DNA of 64,000 nucleotides from Candidatus Eisenbacteria bacterium (GTDB lineage: Bacteria; Eisenbacteria; RBG-16-71-46): assembly GCA_020847735.1 (NCBI GenBank), contig JADLBL010000012.1:78096-142095 (forward strand), written 5' to 3'. The translations under genes were made by a program, and so were the position numbers. Below, piece by piece: positions 38,413 to 46,086 of the stretch. Below the pieces are notes generated by a model that worked only from the letters and a program-made list of their open reading frames with translations, ran no database searches and had not been told where the DNA came from. How positions within the stretch are numbered: the stretch's first letter is position 1; each line of letters begins with the position of its first letter.

Positions 38413-40179
38413 TCAGCCGAGCCGTCGGACGACGATCAACGTCACGTCGTCGTTGGCGCCCTTCTCGCCCGCCCACTCGGTCACCGCCGCGACGATGCGG
38501 TCGAGGATCTCGGCGGCTGGCGCGTCCGAGTGACGGCGCACCAGATCCTCGAGCCGGAGCTCGCCCCAGAGCTCGCCGTGCTCGTTCTCGGCCTCGCTCA
38601 CGCCGTCGGTGTACAGCACCAGCACGTCGCCGGGCTGAACGACGATGGGCCGCTCCTCGTACAGGGCGTCCGGCAGCACCCCCAGCGCGACGCCGCCCTC
38701 GACGAGCTTCTCGCAACCGCCGTCACGGTGAATGAGCAGCGGCGGATTGTGGCCCGCGTTGCTGAAGATGAACACCCCCGTCTTCCAGTCGAGCACGCCG
38801 TAGAACGCGGTCACGAACTTGTTGCGCTCCGTGCTCTCGTGCAGCAGCAGGCTGGCCTTGCGCATCACCGCGCGAATCGCGAACTCGTTGCGGATCTCGG
38901 CGAGCAGGCTCATGCGGAAGCCGGCCATGATGAGCGCCGCCGGAATGCCCTTGCCGGAGACGTCGGCGATCGCCAGCCCGAGGCGCGACTGGCTGACCGG
39001 GATGAAGTCGTAGTAGTCGCCGCCCACCTCGTCGTGCGAGATCGAGGTGCCGGCGAGATCGAATCCCGGCACGTCGGGCGCCGCCGACGGCAGGAACGAG
39101 CGCTGGATGTCGCGCGCGATCGCCAGCTCGCGCTCCAGGCGACGTCGCTCCAGCAGGTCGCGCCCGATGCGCGCGCGCTGCAGCGCGACCGCCGCCTGCG
39201 AGGCGAACGCCGAGAGCAGCTCCAGATGCCCTTCGTGATAGGCGTCGCCGATGTCGCTCTCGAGGTTGAAGACGCCGATCAGCTGACCCTCGACCACCAT
39301 CGGCGCCGCGAGCTCGCTGCGCGTTTCTGGCCTGGCGGTCACGTAGCGCGGATCGCTGCGCACGTCCGGCACGATCACCGCCTCGCCCGTCTTGGCCACC
39401 CAACCGACGATGCCCTGCCCGATCTGCAGGCCGAAAGCTTCCTCGGAGCCTTCCGGGTAGCCCGATTCGCTCACCACCTCCAGGGACCGCGTCTTGCGGT
39501 CCACGAGGTAGACGGCGGCCGCGTCGTAGTCCACGACCTGCCGCAGCGACTGCATGATCGCCTCGATGACCTCCTCGAGGTCGAACGGCGCCGCGAGGGC
39601 GCGCGTGATGTCGAGCAGCACGCCCTTCTCCAGCGCGCGGCGTTCGATCTGCTGGTAGAGCAGCGCGTAGTCGAGCGCGAACGAGACGCTTTCCGCCGCG
39701 ACCTCGAGGCGGTCGAAATCCGCGTCGGTGAAGTCGCCGGCACGCTTGTCCAGGCACTCGATCGCGCCGAAGGCTTCGCCGCGACGCAGCAGCGGGACGA
39801 CGAGCGCCGAGCGGAACGGCGCGCGCGGGCCGCGCAGCCCCTCGGGAGGGGCCTCCCCCTCGGCGAGACGGAGCGGCCGGCCGCGCTCGATCACCCAGCC
39901 GGCGAGGCCTTCGCCCGCGCCCTGGCGCCGCTCCTGCGGGGCGCCGGCGCCGTCGGGGAAGTCGCGCGCGACCAGCCGCCGCCCGCCGCGGCGCGCGACC
40001 CAGATGCGCGCCTGTTCGCAGTCCACGAGCTTGCCGCACAGCAGCGTGGCCGCACGGAGCAGATCGAGCAGGTGATGCGGGCCGCTGATTCCCTCCGGGC
40101 CGATGAGGGACTGCGCCGAGATGCGCGGCAGTGCCGCGTCGGCCGGCCCGGACAGGGACGTCGAGGTGGGTTCGCTCAC
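38413..40179 (-). CDS. GAF-GAF-SpoIIE (PP2C-type) serine phosphatase
   Basis: A 588-aa cytosolic signalling phosphatase. GAF domain 1 covers about 30-175, GAF domain 2 about 190-345 (LEEVIEAIMQSLRQVVDYDA, IGQGIVGWVAKTGEAVIV, APMVVEGQLIGVFNLESD), followed by a short coiled linker (RRLERELAIARDIQRSFLP) and the SpoIIE/PP2C_SIG domain: metal-binding Asp in HDEVGGDYYDF, IADVSGKGIPAALIM, FSNAGHNPPLL, LYTDGVSEAEN and KGANDDVTLIVV. Such proteins usually dephosphorylate anti-sigma-factor antagonists; no antagonist or RsbW gene adjoins. The GTG start follows a -10 by six bases, without a ribosome site. Confidence 0.93.
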   Translation of the reverse strand: MSEPTSTSLSGPADAALPRISAQSLIGPEGISGPHHLLDLLRAATLLCGKLVDCEQARIWVARRGGRRLVARDFPDGAGAPQERRQGAGEGLAGWVIERGRPLRLAEGEAPPEGLRGPRAPFRSALVVPLLRRGEAFGAIECLDKRAGDFTDADFDRLEVAAESVSFALDYALLYQQIERRALEKGVLLDITRALAAPFDLEEVIEAIMQSLRQVVDYDAAAVYLVDRKTRSLEVVSESGYPEGSEEAFGLQIGQGIVGWVAKTGEAVIVPDVRSDPRYVTARPETRSELAAPMVVEGQLIGVFNLESDIGDAYHEGHLELLSAFASQAAVALQRARIGRDLLERRRLERELAIARDIQRSFLPSAAPDVPGFDLAGTSISHDEVGGDYYDFIPVSQSRLGLAIADVSGKGIPAALIMAGFRMSLLAEIRNEFAIRAVMRKASLLLHESTERNKFVTAFYGVLDWKTGVFIFSNAGHNPPLLIHRDGGCEKLVEGGVALGVLPDALYEERPIVVQPGDVLVLYTDGVSEAENEHGELWGELRLEDLVRRHSDAPAAEILDRIVAAVTEWAGEKGANDDVTLIVVRRLG

Positions 40180-40185
40180 GCACGC

Positions 40186-40214
40186 ACGCTAGCAGGGAGG
40201 CCGGCGCGGGCCAA
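40186..40214 (-). promoter_or_regulatory. Promoter of the SpoIIE-type phosphatase (leaderless geometry)
   Basis: Minus strand TTGGCC, 17 bases, TAGCGT, then six bases and the GTG start at 40179. No Shine-Dalgarno fits in the remaining space. Confidence 0.55.
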
Positions 40215-40327
40215 GCCTGGCGCGGCGGCGCGACGGGCCCGTTTCGCGCGCTCAATCCGCGTGCCCGCCGGGCCGATACCCCCGGGGCGAACGGCCGGCG
40301 ACCCCAACCTTCACCGTGGACCCAGGG

Positions 40328-42280
40328 ATGGCGAACGACCACAAGCGTCTCGGCGAGATGCTGACCGAGGCGGGACTCGTCGACGAGCAGCAGCTCGCGC
40401 GGGCGATCGAGGAGCACAAGCGCACCGGCGTGATGCTCGGCGCCGCGCTGCTGTCGCTCGGGTTCGTTCGCGAACCCGACCTGGTCGCGCTGCTCCAGAA
40501 GCAGCTCCGTCTCCCGGTCGTGGACCTCGAGGAGACCGTCCCCGACGAGCACGCGCTGGCGAAGATCGCCGAGGAGCTCGCACGCAAGTACGTCGCCATC
40601 CCCGTCGAGGTCGGCAAGAAGGCGCTGACCGTGGCGATGGCCGACCCGCTCAACGTCGCCGCGCTCGAGGACCTGCGCTTCCATGCCGGCATGTTCATCC
40701 AGCCGGTGCTCGCGGGCGCCTCGCAGATCCTCGACGCGATCGAGCGCTACTACCACCTCGACAACTCCATGAACGAGGTGATCCGGAGCATCATCCAGCG
40801 CGACGACGACATCGTGGTCAACGCCGTGCAGGAGGACGACGAGCGCGAGGCCGTGGACTCGCTGCTCAAGGAGGCCGAGGGCCGCCCGATCGTCCGGCTC
40901 ACGAACTGGCTTCTGCACCGCGCCGTCGAGGAGCGCGCCAGCGACATCCACATCGAGCCGCAGGCGAACGAGCTCGTCGTCCGTCTGCGGGTGGACGGCC
41001 TGCTTCGCGAGGAGCAGCGCCTACCGAAATGGACACAGAGCGCGATCGTCTCGCGCCTCAAGGTGATCGCGAATCTCGACATCGCCGAAAAGCGCCAGCC
41101 GCAGGACGGCCGCCTGGTCGTCGAGATCGGCGACCGCCGCGTGGACATGCGCGTCTCGACGCTGCCGCTCACGAACGGCGAGAAGGTCGTGATGCGCGTC
41201 GTGGACCAGGGCGGCGGGCGCGTTTCGCTCGACTCCATCGGACTGGACGAGCGCGAGCTCGGCCGGCTCAAGGGCTTCCTGGAGCGGCCGCAGGGCATCG
41301 TGCTGGTCACCGGCCCGACCGGCTCCGGCAAGTCCACGCTGTTGTACGCCGCGCTGCGCCACGTCCAGGACGTGACGCGCAACATCACCACCGTCGAGGA
41401 CCCGGTCGAGTTCCAGTTGCCGGGGATCAACCAGGTGCAGGTGGACGAGAAGGCCAAGAAGACGTTCGCCGCGGCGCTGCGCTCGATCCTCCGCCAGGAT
41501 CCCGACGTCATCATGATCGGCGAGATCCGCGATCACGAGACCGCGCAGATCGCGTTCCGCGCGTCGGTCACCGGCCACCTCGTGCTCAGCACCGTGCACA
41601 CGAACGACGCCGCCGGCGCGGTCACGCGGCTGGTGGACCTCGGGCTCGAGTCGTTCATGGTCGCCTCCTCGCTGCTCGGCGTGGTCAGCATCCGCCTGGT
41701 GCGCACCATCTGCCCCCGCTGCACGACGGCCTACGAGGTCGAGGCTTCGGAGCTCAACCGCGTCGCCGGCAACCTTGCGGCGGCGACCGGCAAGATCCAG
41801 CTCCATCGCGGCGCCGGCTGCCCGCACTGCCGCGAGACCGGCTACTCCGGCCGCACCGGCATCGTCGAGATCCTCGAGGTGGACGACAGCGTCCGCTCGC
41901 TCATCATGCGCGGCGCGCCCGACGCCGACATCCGCAAGGGCGCGATCGAGGCGGGCATGCGACCGATCGGCGAGGACGGCCTCGGCAAGATCCTCTCGGG
42001 CCGCACGACGCTCGAAGAGGTCTCGCGTGTCGTCTACCTGCCCGAGCAGGGCGTGCGCGTCTGCCCTCACTGCACCGGCGTCGTTTCGAAGGACTACGAG
42101 TACTGCCCGTCCTGCGGAACGTTCGTGGGCGAACACTGCGAGCGCTGCCACAAGCGGCTCGACGGCGAGTGGCGCTTCTGCCCGTCGTGCGGACTCGAGA
42201 ACCGCGCACGCACCGGAGCCCACCGGCCGAGCGATTCGCGCTTCACGCACCTGCCGCCGGGACTGCGCAAGGCCGGGTAG
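40328..42280 (+). CDS. GspE/PilB-type secretion or pilus ATPase with C-terminal double zinc ribbon
   Basis: Hexameric ATPase of type II secretion / type IV pilus assembly. About 650 aa: N-terminal MshEN domain (RLGEMLTEAGLVDEQQL, MLGAALLSLGFV), Walker A GPTGSGKST (about 332-340), Asp box, Walker B with IMIGEIRDHETAQIA, His box STVHTNDA, and the usual tetra-Cys CPRC...CPHC of the CM domain (about 460-500). Beyond the normal end it adds four more CxxC pairs (CPHC, CPSC, CERC, CPSC; about 578-620), a double zinc ribbon, and a short tail. ATG at 40328 is preferred; an in-frame GTG at 40316 is possible. No other T2SS/T4P genes adjoin. It may serve pili for DNA uptake with ComEC; that is inference. 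Confidence 0.9.
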   Translation: MANDHKRLGEMLTEAGLVDEQQLARAIEEHKRTGVMLGAALLSLGFVREPDLVALLQKQLRLPVVDLEETVPDEHALAKIAEELARKYVAIPVEVGKKALTVAMADPLNVAALEDLRFHAGMFIQPVLAGASQILDAIERYYHLDNSMNEVIRSIIQRDDDIVVNAVQEDDEREAVDSLLKEAEGRPIVRLTNWLLHRAVEERASDIHIEPQANELVVRLRVDGLLREEQRLPKWTQSAIVSRLKVIANLDIAEKRQPQDGRLVVEIGDRRVDMRVSTLPLTNGEKVVMRVVDQGGGRVSLDSIGLDERELGRLKGFLERPQGIVLVTGPTGSGKSTLLYAALRHVQDVTRNITTVEDPVEFQLPGINQVQVDEKAKKTFAAALRSILRQDPDVIMIGEIRDHETAQIAFRASVTGHLVLSTVHTNDAAGAVTRLVDLGLESFMVASSLLGVVSIRLVRTICPRCTTAYEVEASELNRVAGNLAAATGKIQLHRGAGCPHCRETGYSGRTGIVEILEVDDSVRSLIMRGAPDADIRKGAIEAGMRPIGEDGLGKILSGRTTLEEVSRVVYLPEQGVRVCPHCTGVVSKDYEYCPSCGTFVGEHCERCHKRLDGEWRFCPSCGLENRARTGAHRPSDSRFTHLPPGLRKAG

Positions 42281-42327
42281 CCGGCGATCCGCGCGGCGAC
42301 GGCGCGCGAGCGAGGCGCACGCGCGCG

Positions 42328-42357
42328 TTGAATCCACCTCCGCCGAGTGCCTAGACT
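42328..42357 (+). promoter_or_regulatory. Promoter before the small frame and TlpA-like gene
   Basis: TTGAAT, 18 bases, TAGACT. Predicted start near 42364, giving a 28-nt leader to the GTG at 42392 with CGGAGG in it. Confidence 0.55.
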
Positions 42358-42391
42358 GCGGGCGCCCTCACGCCACTCCCGGAGGCTCCGC

Positions 42392-42556
42392 GTGTTCCGT
42401 CGCCCTCGCGTCGCGATCTCGTCCGCTTCACGCGTGCCGCATGTCCGGCGCGACGCCCGCCACGCGGCGCACACGCGCCGCGCCGGGAGTCTCCTCGCGC
42501 CGGCGTGGAGCGCGGGGCCTCACGAGACAGGCCGCTTCGCGAAGGCGGCAGCGTGA
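42392..42556 (+). CDS. Possible small Arg-rich protein coupled to the TlpA-like gene
   Basis: A 54-codon frame from GTG with CGGAGG six bases upstream and a promoter match before it; its stop overlaps the GTG of the TlpA-like gene by four bases (GTGA). It encodes an Arg/Ala/His-rich peptide starting MFRRPRVAISSASR with no recognised domain. The third-position GC is lower than in neighbouring genes, which argues against it; the ribosome site, promoter and overlap argue for it. It may be a translated leader. Confidence 0.35.
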   Translation: MFRRPRVAISSASRVPHVRRDARHAAHTRRAGSLLAPAWSAGPHETGRFAKAAA

Positions 42557-43149
42557 GGTACCGCGCGCTCGCCGCCGTCGCCCTCGCGGTCGTCGCGTCG
42601 CTCGCGGTCTGGCGCGGCGAGCTGTTCACGGTCCAGAAGCCGGGCGCGAAGGCGCTGCCGCTGTCGCTCGGAGCAGGCCCGCGGCCGGCGGCGGACTTCG
42701 ACGCGTGGCTCGCGGCCGTGCCCGCGGGCAGCGAACACCTCGCGCCGGGGGAGGGCGTCCTGCTCGTCCACTACTGGGCGCCGTGGGAACGCCGCGGCGC
42801 GGAGCAGGCGCGCGGGCTGGATTCCCTGCGCCGCGCGCTGCCGCCGGGGAGCGTGCGCGTCCTGGTGGTCTGCTTCGACCCCTACCCTTCCGTCGCCCGC
42901 TACGTCGCCCGCCTGCGCCTGCGCCTGCCCGTCCTGCTCGATCCCCGCCACGAGCTCGAGCGGCAACTTCCCTGCCCGAGCATTCCGTTCACCTACGTCG
43001 TGGACCGCGGCGGCCGGATCGCGGTCGCGCAGGCCGGCGAGGTGGACTGGCTGTCGCCCGCGACCCGCGGCGTGATCGAGACGCTGGTCGCGGCGCCCGC
43101 GCTTCCTCACGAGCCCGGGCCGACCCCCGCGCCGCGCTCGGACTCCTGA
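42553..43149 (+). CDS. TlpA/thioredoxin-like protein lacking redox cysteines
   Basis: About 198 aa with an N-terminal membrane anchor (ALAAVALAVVASLAVW) and a thioredoxin-like fold: LLVHYWAPWERRGAEQ occupies the place of the usual WCxxC, and the cis-Pro region SIPFTYVVDRGGRI is intact. Both cysteines of the CxxC are absent (WERR), so disulfide exchange is not expected; the only mature Cys (VCFDPY, LPCPSIP) lie elsewhere. Such forms may act as binding proteins or peroxiredoxin-like relics. GTG at 42553 is preferred for its four-base overlap with the preceding frame; GTG at 42505 is an alternative. Confidence 0.75.
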   Translation: MRYRALAAVALAVVASLAVWRGELFTVQKPGAKALPLSLGAGPRPAADFDAWLAAVPAGSEHLAPGEGVLLVHYWAPWERRGAEQARGLDSLRRALPPGSVRVLVVCFDPYPSVARYVARLRLRLPVLLDPRHELERQLPCPSIPFTYVVDRGGRIAVAQAGEVDWLSPATRGVIETLVAAPALPHEPGPTPAPRSDS

Positions 43150-43165
43150 AGCGCACCGCACGCGA

Positions 43166-43193
43166 ACGCCCCGGCCGCGCGCGGCCGGGGCGT
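43166..43193. terminator. Bidirectional palindromic terminator
   Basis: A perfect 28-base palindrome (ACGCCCCGGCCGCG and its complement) between two converging genes, folding into a 12-bp stem with a 4-nt loop. No T run on either side. Confidence 0.7.
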
Positions 43194-43216
43194 CGCACTT
43201 CAGATGGCGGGAGCGG

Positions 43217-43723
43217 TCAGGCGCGAGCGGCGTCCTGGGAGCGTCGCTCCAGCGCGCCGCGCAGCAGCGCCCAGCCGCCGAACAGCGCCGCGGTGTAGAG
43301 CACGTCGGACGCGAACGTGTTGCGCAGGAACGGCAGCGCGGCGACGTAGCATTCGACCAGGCCCGCTCCGGTGCGCGGATAGTAGCCGCTCGCCCACATG
43401 CCGAAATTCGACAGCGCGAAGAACGCCAGCGAGCTCGTGAGCGTCGCTCCGGCGAAGCGCGGCAGCGAGCGCGCCCGGCCGAGGATCGCCGAGCCGAGGA
43501 ACAGGCAGGCGGCCAGCCCGGCGTAGTTCCAGAACATGCTGACCGGGTGGTAGAAGCCGATGATCGCGTCGCTCAGCAGCACGGCCGCGAACGGCACCAG
43601 CCAGGCGGCCCGGCGGTCGAGCGTGGCGCCGGCGAACAGCCCGATGGCGGCGACCGGTGCGAAGTTCGGCGGGTGCGGCAGCAGGCGTGACGCGGCCGCC
43701 AGCAGGATCAGGACGTAGACCAT
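43217..43723 (-). CDS. Small multi-pass membrane protein, DUF6580-like
   Basis: A 168-aa protein with about five hydrophobic segments. The motifs RLLPHPPNFAPVAAIGLFAG at the N-terminus, LLSDAIIGFY and the NFGMW...YYPRT segment match DUF6580-type proteins, which resemble the S components of ECF vitamin transporters; the substrate is unknown. The ATG at 43723 has GGGGAGG eight bases upstream. It lies 38 bp downstream of tRNA-Ala on the same strand and may be cotranscribed with it. Confidence 0.75.
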   Translation of the reverse strand: MVYVLILLAAASRLLPHPPNFAPVAAIGLFAGATLDRRAAWLVPFAAVLLSDAIIGFYHPVSMFWNYAGLAACLFLGSAILGRARSLPRFAGATLTSSLAFFALSNFGMWASGYYPRTGAGLVECYVAALPFLRNTFASDVLYTAALFGGWALLRGALERRSQDAARA

Positions 43724-43761
43724 CGGCAAACCTCCCCGGGTTCGGCGCGGCCGGAAGAAAG

Positions 43762-43837
43762 TGGTGGAGCTGAACGGGATCGAACCGTCGACCTCTTGAC
43801 TGCCAGTCAAGCGCTCTCCCAGCTGAGCTACAGCCCC
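43762..43837 (-). tRNA. tRNA-Ala (anticodon GGC)
   Basis: 76 nt with CCA encoded. Acceptor GGGGCTG pairs with CAGCTCC (one G-U); D arm GCTC/GAGC; anticodon stem CTTGA/TCAAG around loop CTGGCAG, giving GGC for GCC codons; T arm with TTCGATC. Structure is complete. Confidence 0.97.
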
Positions 43838-43859
43838 ACCTGGAGTTTCGGGCCGCAAT

Positions 43860-43889
43860 CTATTACCCCAGCGGCCCTTCACGCGTCAA
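43860..43889 (-). promoter_or_regulatory. Promoter of tRNA-Ala
   Basis: Minus strand TTGACG, 18 bases, TAATAG. Start would be about 15 nt before the mature tRNA. This -10 differs from the TAGNNT form of the protein genes. Confidence 0.5.
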
Positions 43890-43911
43890 CTTCGGACCGT
43901 GTCGGAACCGC

Positions 43912-46086
43912 TCAGGGCAGCGCGATGTCGCCCTTCATCGCCCGCTGCGCGCCAACGCCTCCGGGCATCAGCGCTTTCAGCTCCTCCCTCCAGCGCACCG
44001 CCTCGGCGTCCTCGCGGACGGCCGTCGGGTCGAGCTCGAAGTAGCGCTCGAGCGAGCCCAGCGCTTCGGGGTAGTAGCCGAACTGCCTCTGCACCAGGCT
44101 CCAGTTGCGCCAGGCGCCCGCGTACCCGGGCGCGAACGCCACCGCTGCGCGCGCCTCGAGGACGGCGCCCGCGCGGCGTTCCTCGTGCGGGGCGTAGAGC
44201 CGGCTGAGCACGATGTGCGGCACGGGATCGTAGGGCGCGAGCGCGGCGGCCACCTGCGCGAAGCGCAGGGCGTTGACCGAATCGCCCGCCTCGAAGGCGC
44301 GCCTCGCCCCTTCCCCGGCGCGTCCGGCGTCGCGGCCGAGAGCGAACCGCAGTGCCAGCAGGTCCGCGCGCGCGCCCGCGGTGTCGCCCGTGGCCGTGCG
44401 CGCGATGGCGAGCGCGAAGCGCGAAAGCGGCGGAGCCTGCGCGGAGGCGAGGTCCTGCTCGAACGCGTCCACCGCCGCCTCCGGGTGCCCGCCCAGCAGG
44501 TAGCCGATGCCCAGGTTGAACCACAGTGCGTCCTCCTGGGTGCGGTCCACGAGCCGGCGCTCGCGCGCGTCCCATGTAAAGGTGTACACGGCGCCGCGGC
44601 CGAGCACCTCGCGCCGGAACGCCGAACCGTAGTAGGAGCGCAGCGTCGTGTCGCGATAGACGCCGCGCACGAGCGGCCCGTCGCCGACCTGCACCGCCGC
44701 GAACGCCGGCACGCCGAAGAAGAAGAACCGGCTGCCGGAGGGAACCGTGGCGTGCGCCGCGCGCAGGTCCGAGACGCACTGCGCCGTCACGGCCATGCCG
44801 CGCTCGAGGTAGAAACGGCTGACGTGCGACTGGCCGCTCCAGGACGAGGGCGCGGTCGCGAACTCGTCGAGCGCGCGCGCCTGCTGCGCGGCGAAGCCCG
44901 CCAGCAGCACGACCGCGGCGGCGACGCCCGCCGGCGCGCGCCTCGTCGCCAGTGCCGCGGCCAGCGCGACCCCCGCCATCGCGAACAGGAAGTAGTACGA
45001 GCTCCAGAGCGGCGCCACCAGCGCCACCGGCAGCGCTCCGGCGACGATCCAGACGGCCACCGTCTTCCACGGCGACACGCCGGGTCCGTCCGCGGCGTTC
45101 GACGTCCCCGCGCCGGAGGCCGCGGTTCCGCGCGCCTGCGCGCCGCGCGCCGGCGCGCCGCCCACCGGCGCGGGCCCGCCTGCGCGGTTCGTCCCGGCGC
45201 GCGGGACGAGCGCCGCGCCGAGCCCCGCCAGGACGAGCGCCGCGAGCGTCGCCCCTCCGGGCAGCGCTGGCGGAATCCACGGCGCGCCGCCGGCGCGCCA
45301 CTCGAGTCCGAGCGCGACGCGCACGACGCCGGCCAGCGCCGCGACCGGACCCCATGGCGAGAGCGCCAGCGCCGAGCCGGGATCGTGGCGCCGCGACAGA
45401 ACCGCGAGCGCGAGCGCCGCCCACGCGAGCGTCGCCGCGATCAGCGGCCAGCACCGGCCGAGCGCCGTCGCGGCGCGTTCGCCGGGACAGCGCGCCAGCA
45501 GCAGGGCGGGCGCCAGCGCCACCGCGGCCGATTCCTTGGCGAGCGGCGCGGCGAACAGCAGCAGCGCCGCGGTCACGATGCGGCCGCGCGCCGCCGCGAG
45601 CAGGCCGCCGAGCGCGAGCGCCAGCGCGAGCAGATCCTGCGCGCCCGAGGCCCACATCACCGGCACGTCCGCCGCGTAGGTCAGCGCGAAGATCCCGGCG
45701 GAGACCGCCGCCACGCGCGCGCCCCCGAGCCGGCGCGCAAGAGCCCACAGCAGCGCGATCGAAACCAGCCAGAGCAGCAGGTTCGCGACGTGAAAGACGA
45801 GCGGCGACTCGCCGCCCGCGCGGCCGACGAACCAGAACCACGACACCCGGCCGAGCGGACGGAAGTAGTTGCCGATCGGGTCGGGCGACGTGAGCGCCGC
45901 CGGCAGCGACTTCAGCCGCGCCTGATCGAGGAACAGCCAGTCGTCGGCGAAGAACGGCTTCGTGAGCGCGGGCCACTGCAGCAGCGTCGCCGCCAGCAGC
46001 GCCAGCCCCAGCGGCGCCCATGTCGCACCCCCGCCGGTTCCGCGGGCGCGAGCGGCGACCGCCGCGGGCCGGCGGCGCGCGCGCAT
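43912..46086 (-). CDS. GT-C type membrane glycosyltransferase-like protein with TPR tail
   Basis: A 724-aa integral membrane protein. The N-terminal two thirds hold about 11 TM helices; after the first one, PFFADDWLFLDQ supplies the acidic pair typical of lipid-linked-sugar-using GT-C enzymes (ArnT/PMT-like). An extracytoplasmic part follows, then TPR repeats (LWFNLGIGYLLGGHPEAAVD, WRNWSLVQRQFGYYPEALGS). The design matches PMT/Tmtc-like fusions and is common in uncharacterised bacterial proteins. Acceptor unknown. Its ATG shares one base with the stop of the HerA-like gene (TGATG). Confidence 0.75.
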   Translation of the reverse strand: MRARRRPAAVAARARGTGGGATWAPLGLALLAATLLQWPALTKPFFADDWLFLDQARLKSLPAALTSPDPIGNYFRPLGRVSWFWFVGRAGGESPLVFHVANLLLWLVSIALLWALARRLGGARVAAVSAGIFALTYAADVPVMWASGAQDLLALALALGGLLAAARGRIVTAALLLFAAPLAKESAAVALAPALLLARCPGERAATALGRCWPLIAATLAWAALALAVLSRRHDPGSALALSPWGPVAALAGVVRVALGLEWRAGGAPWIPPALPGGATLAALVLAGLGAALVPRAGTNRAGGPAPVGGAPARGAQARGTAASGAGTSNAADGPGVSPWKTVAVWIVAGALPVALVAPLWSSYYFLFAMAGVALAAALATRRAPAGVAAAVVLLAGFAAQQARALDEFATAPSSWSGQSHVSRFYLERGMAVTAQCVSDLRAAHATVPSGSRFFFFGVPAFAAVQVGDGPLVRGVYRDTTLRSYYGSAFRREVLGRGAVYTFTWDARERRLVDRTQEDALWFNLGIGYLLGGHPEAAVDAFEQDLASAQAPPLSRFALAIARTATGDTAGARADLLALRFALGRDAGRAGEGARRAFEAGDSVNALRFAQVAAALAPYDPVPHIVLSRLYAPHEERRAGAVLEARAAVAFAPGYAGAWRNWSLVQRQFGYYPEALGSLERYFELDPTAVREDAEAVRWREELKALMPGGVGAQRAMKGDIALP

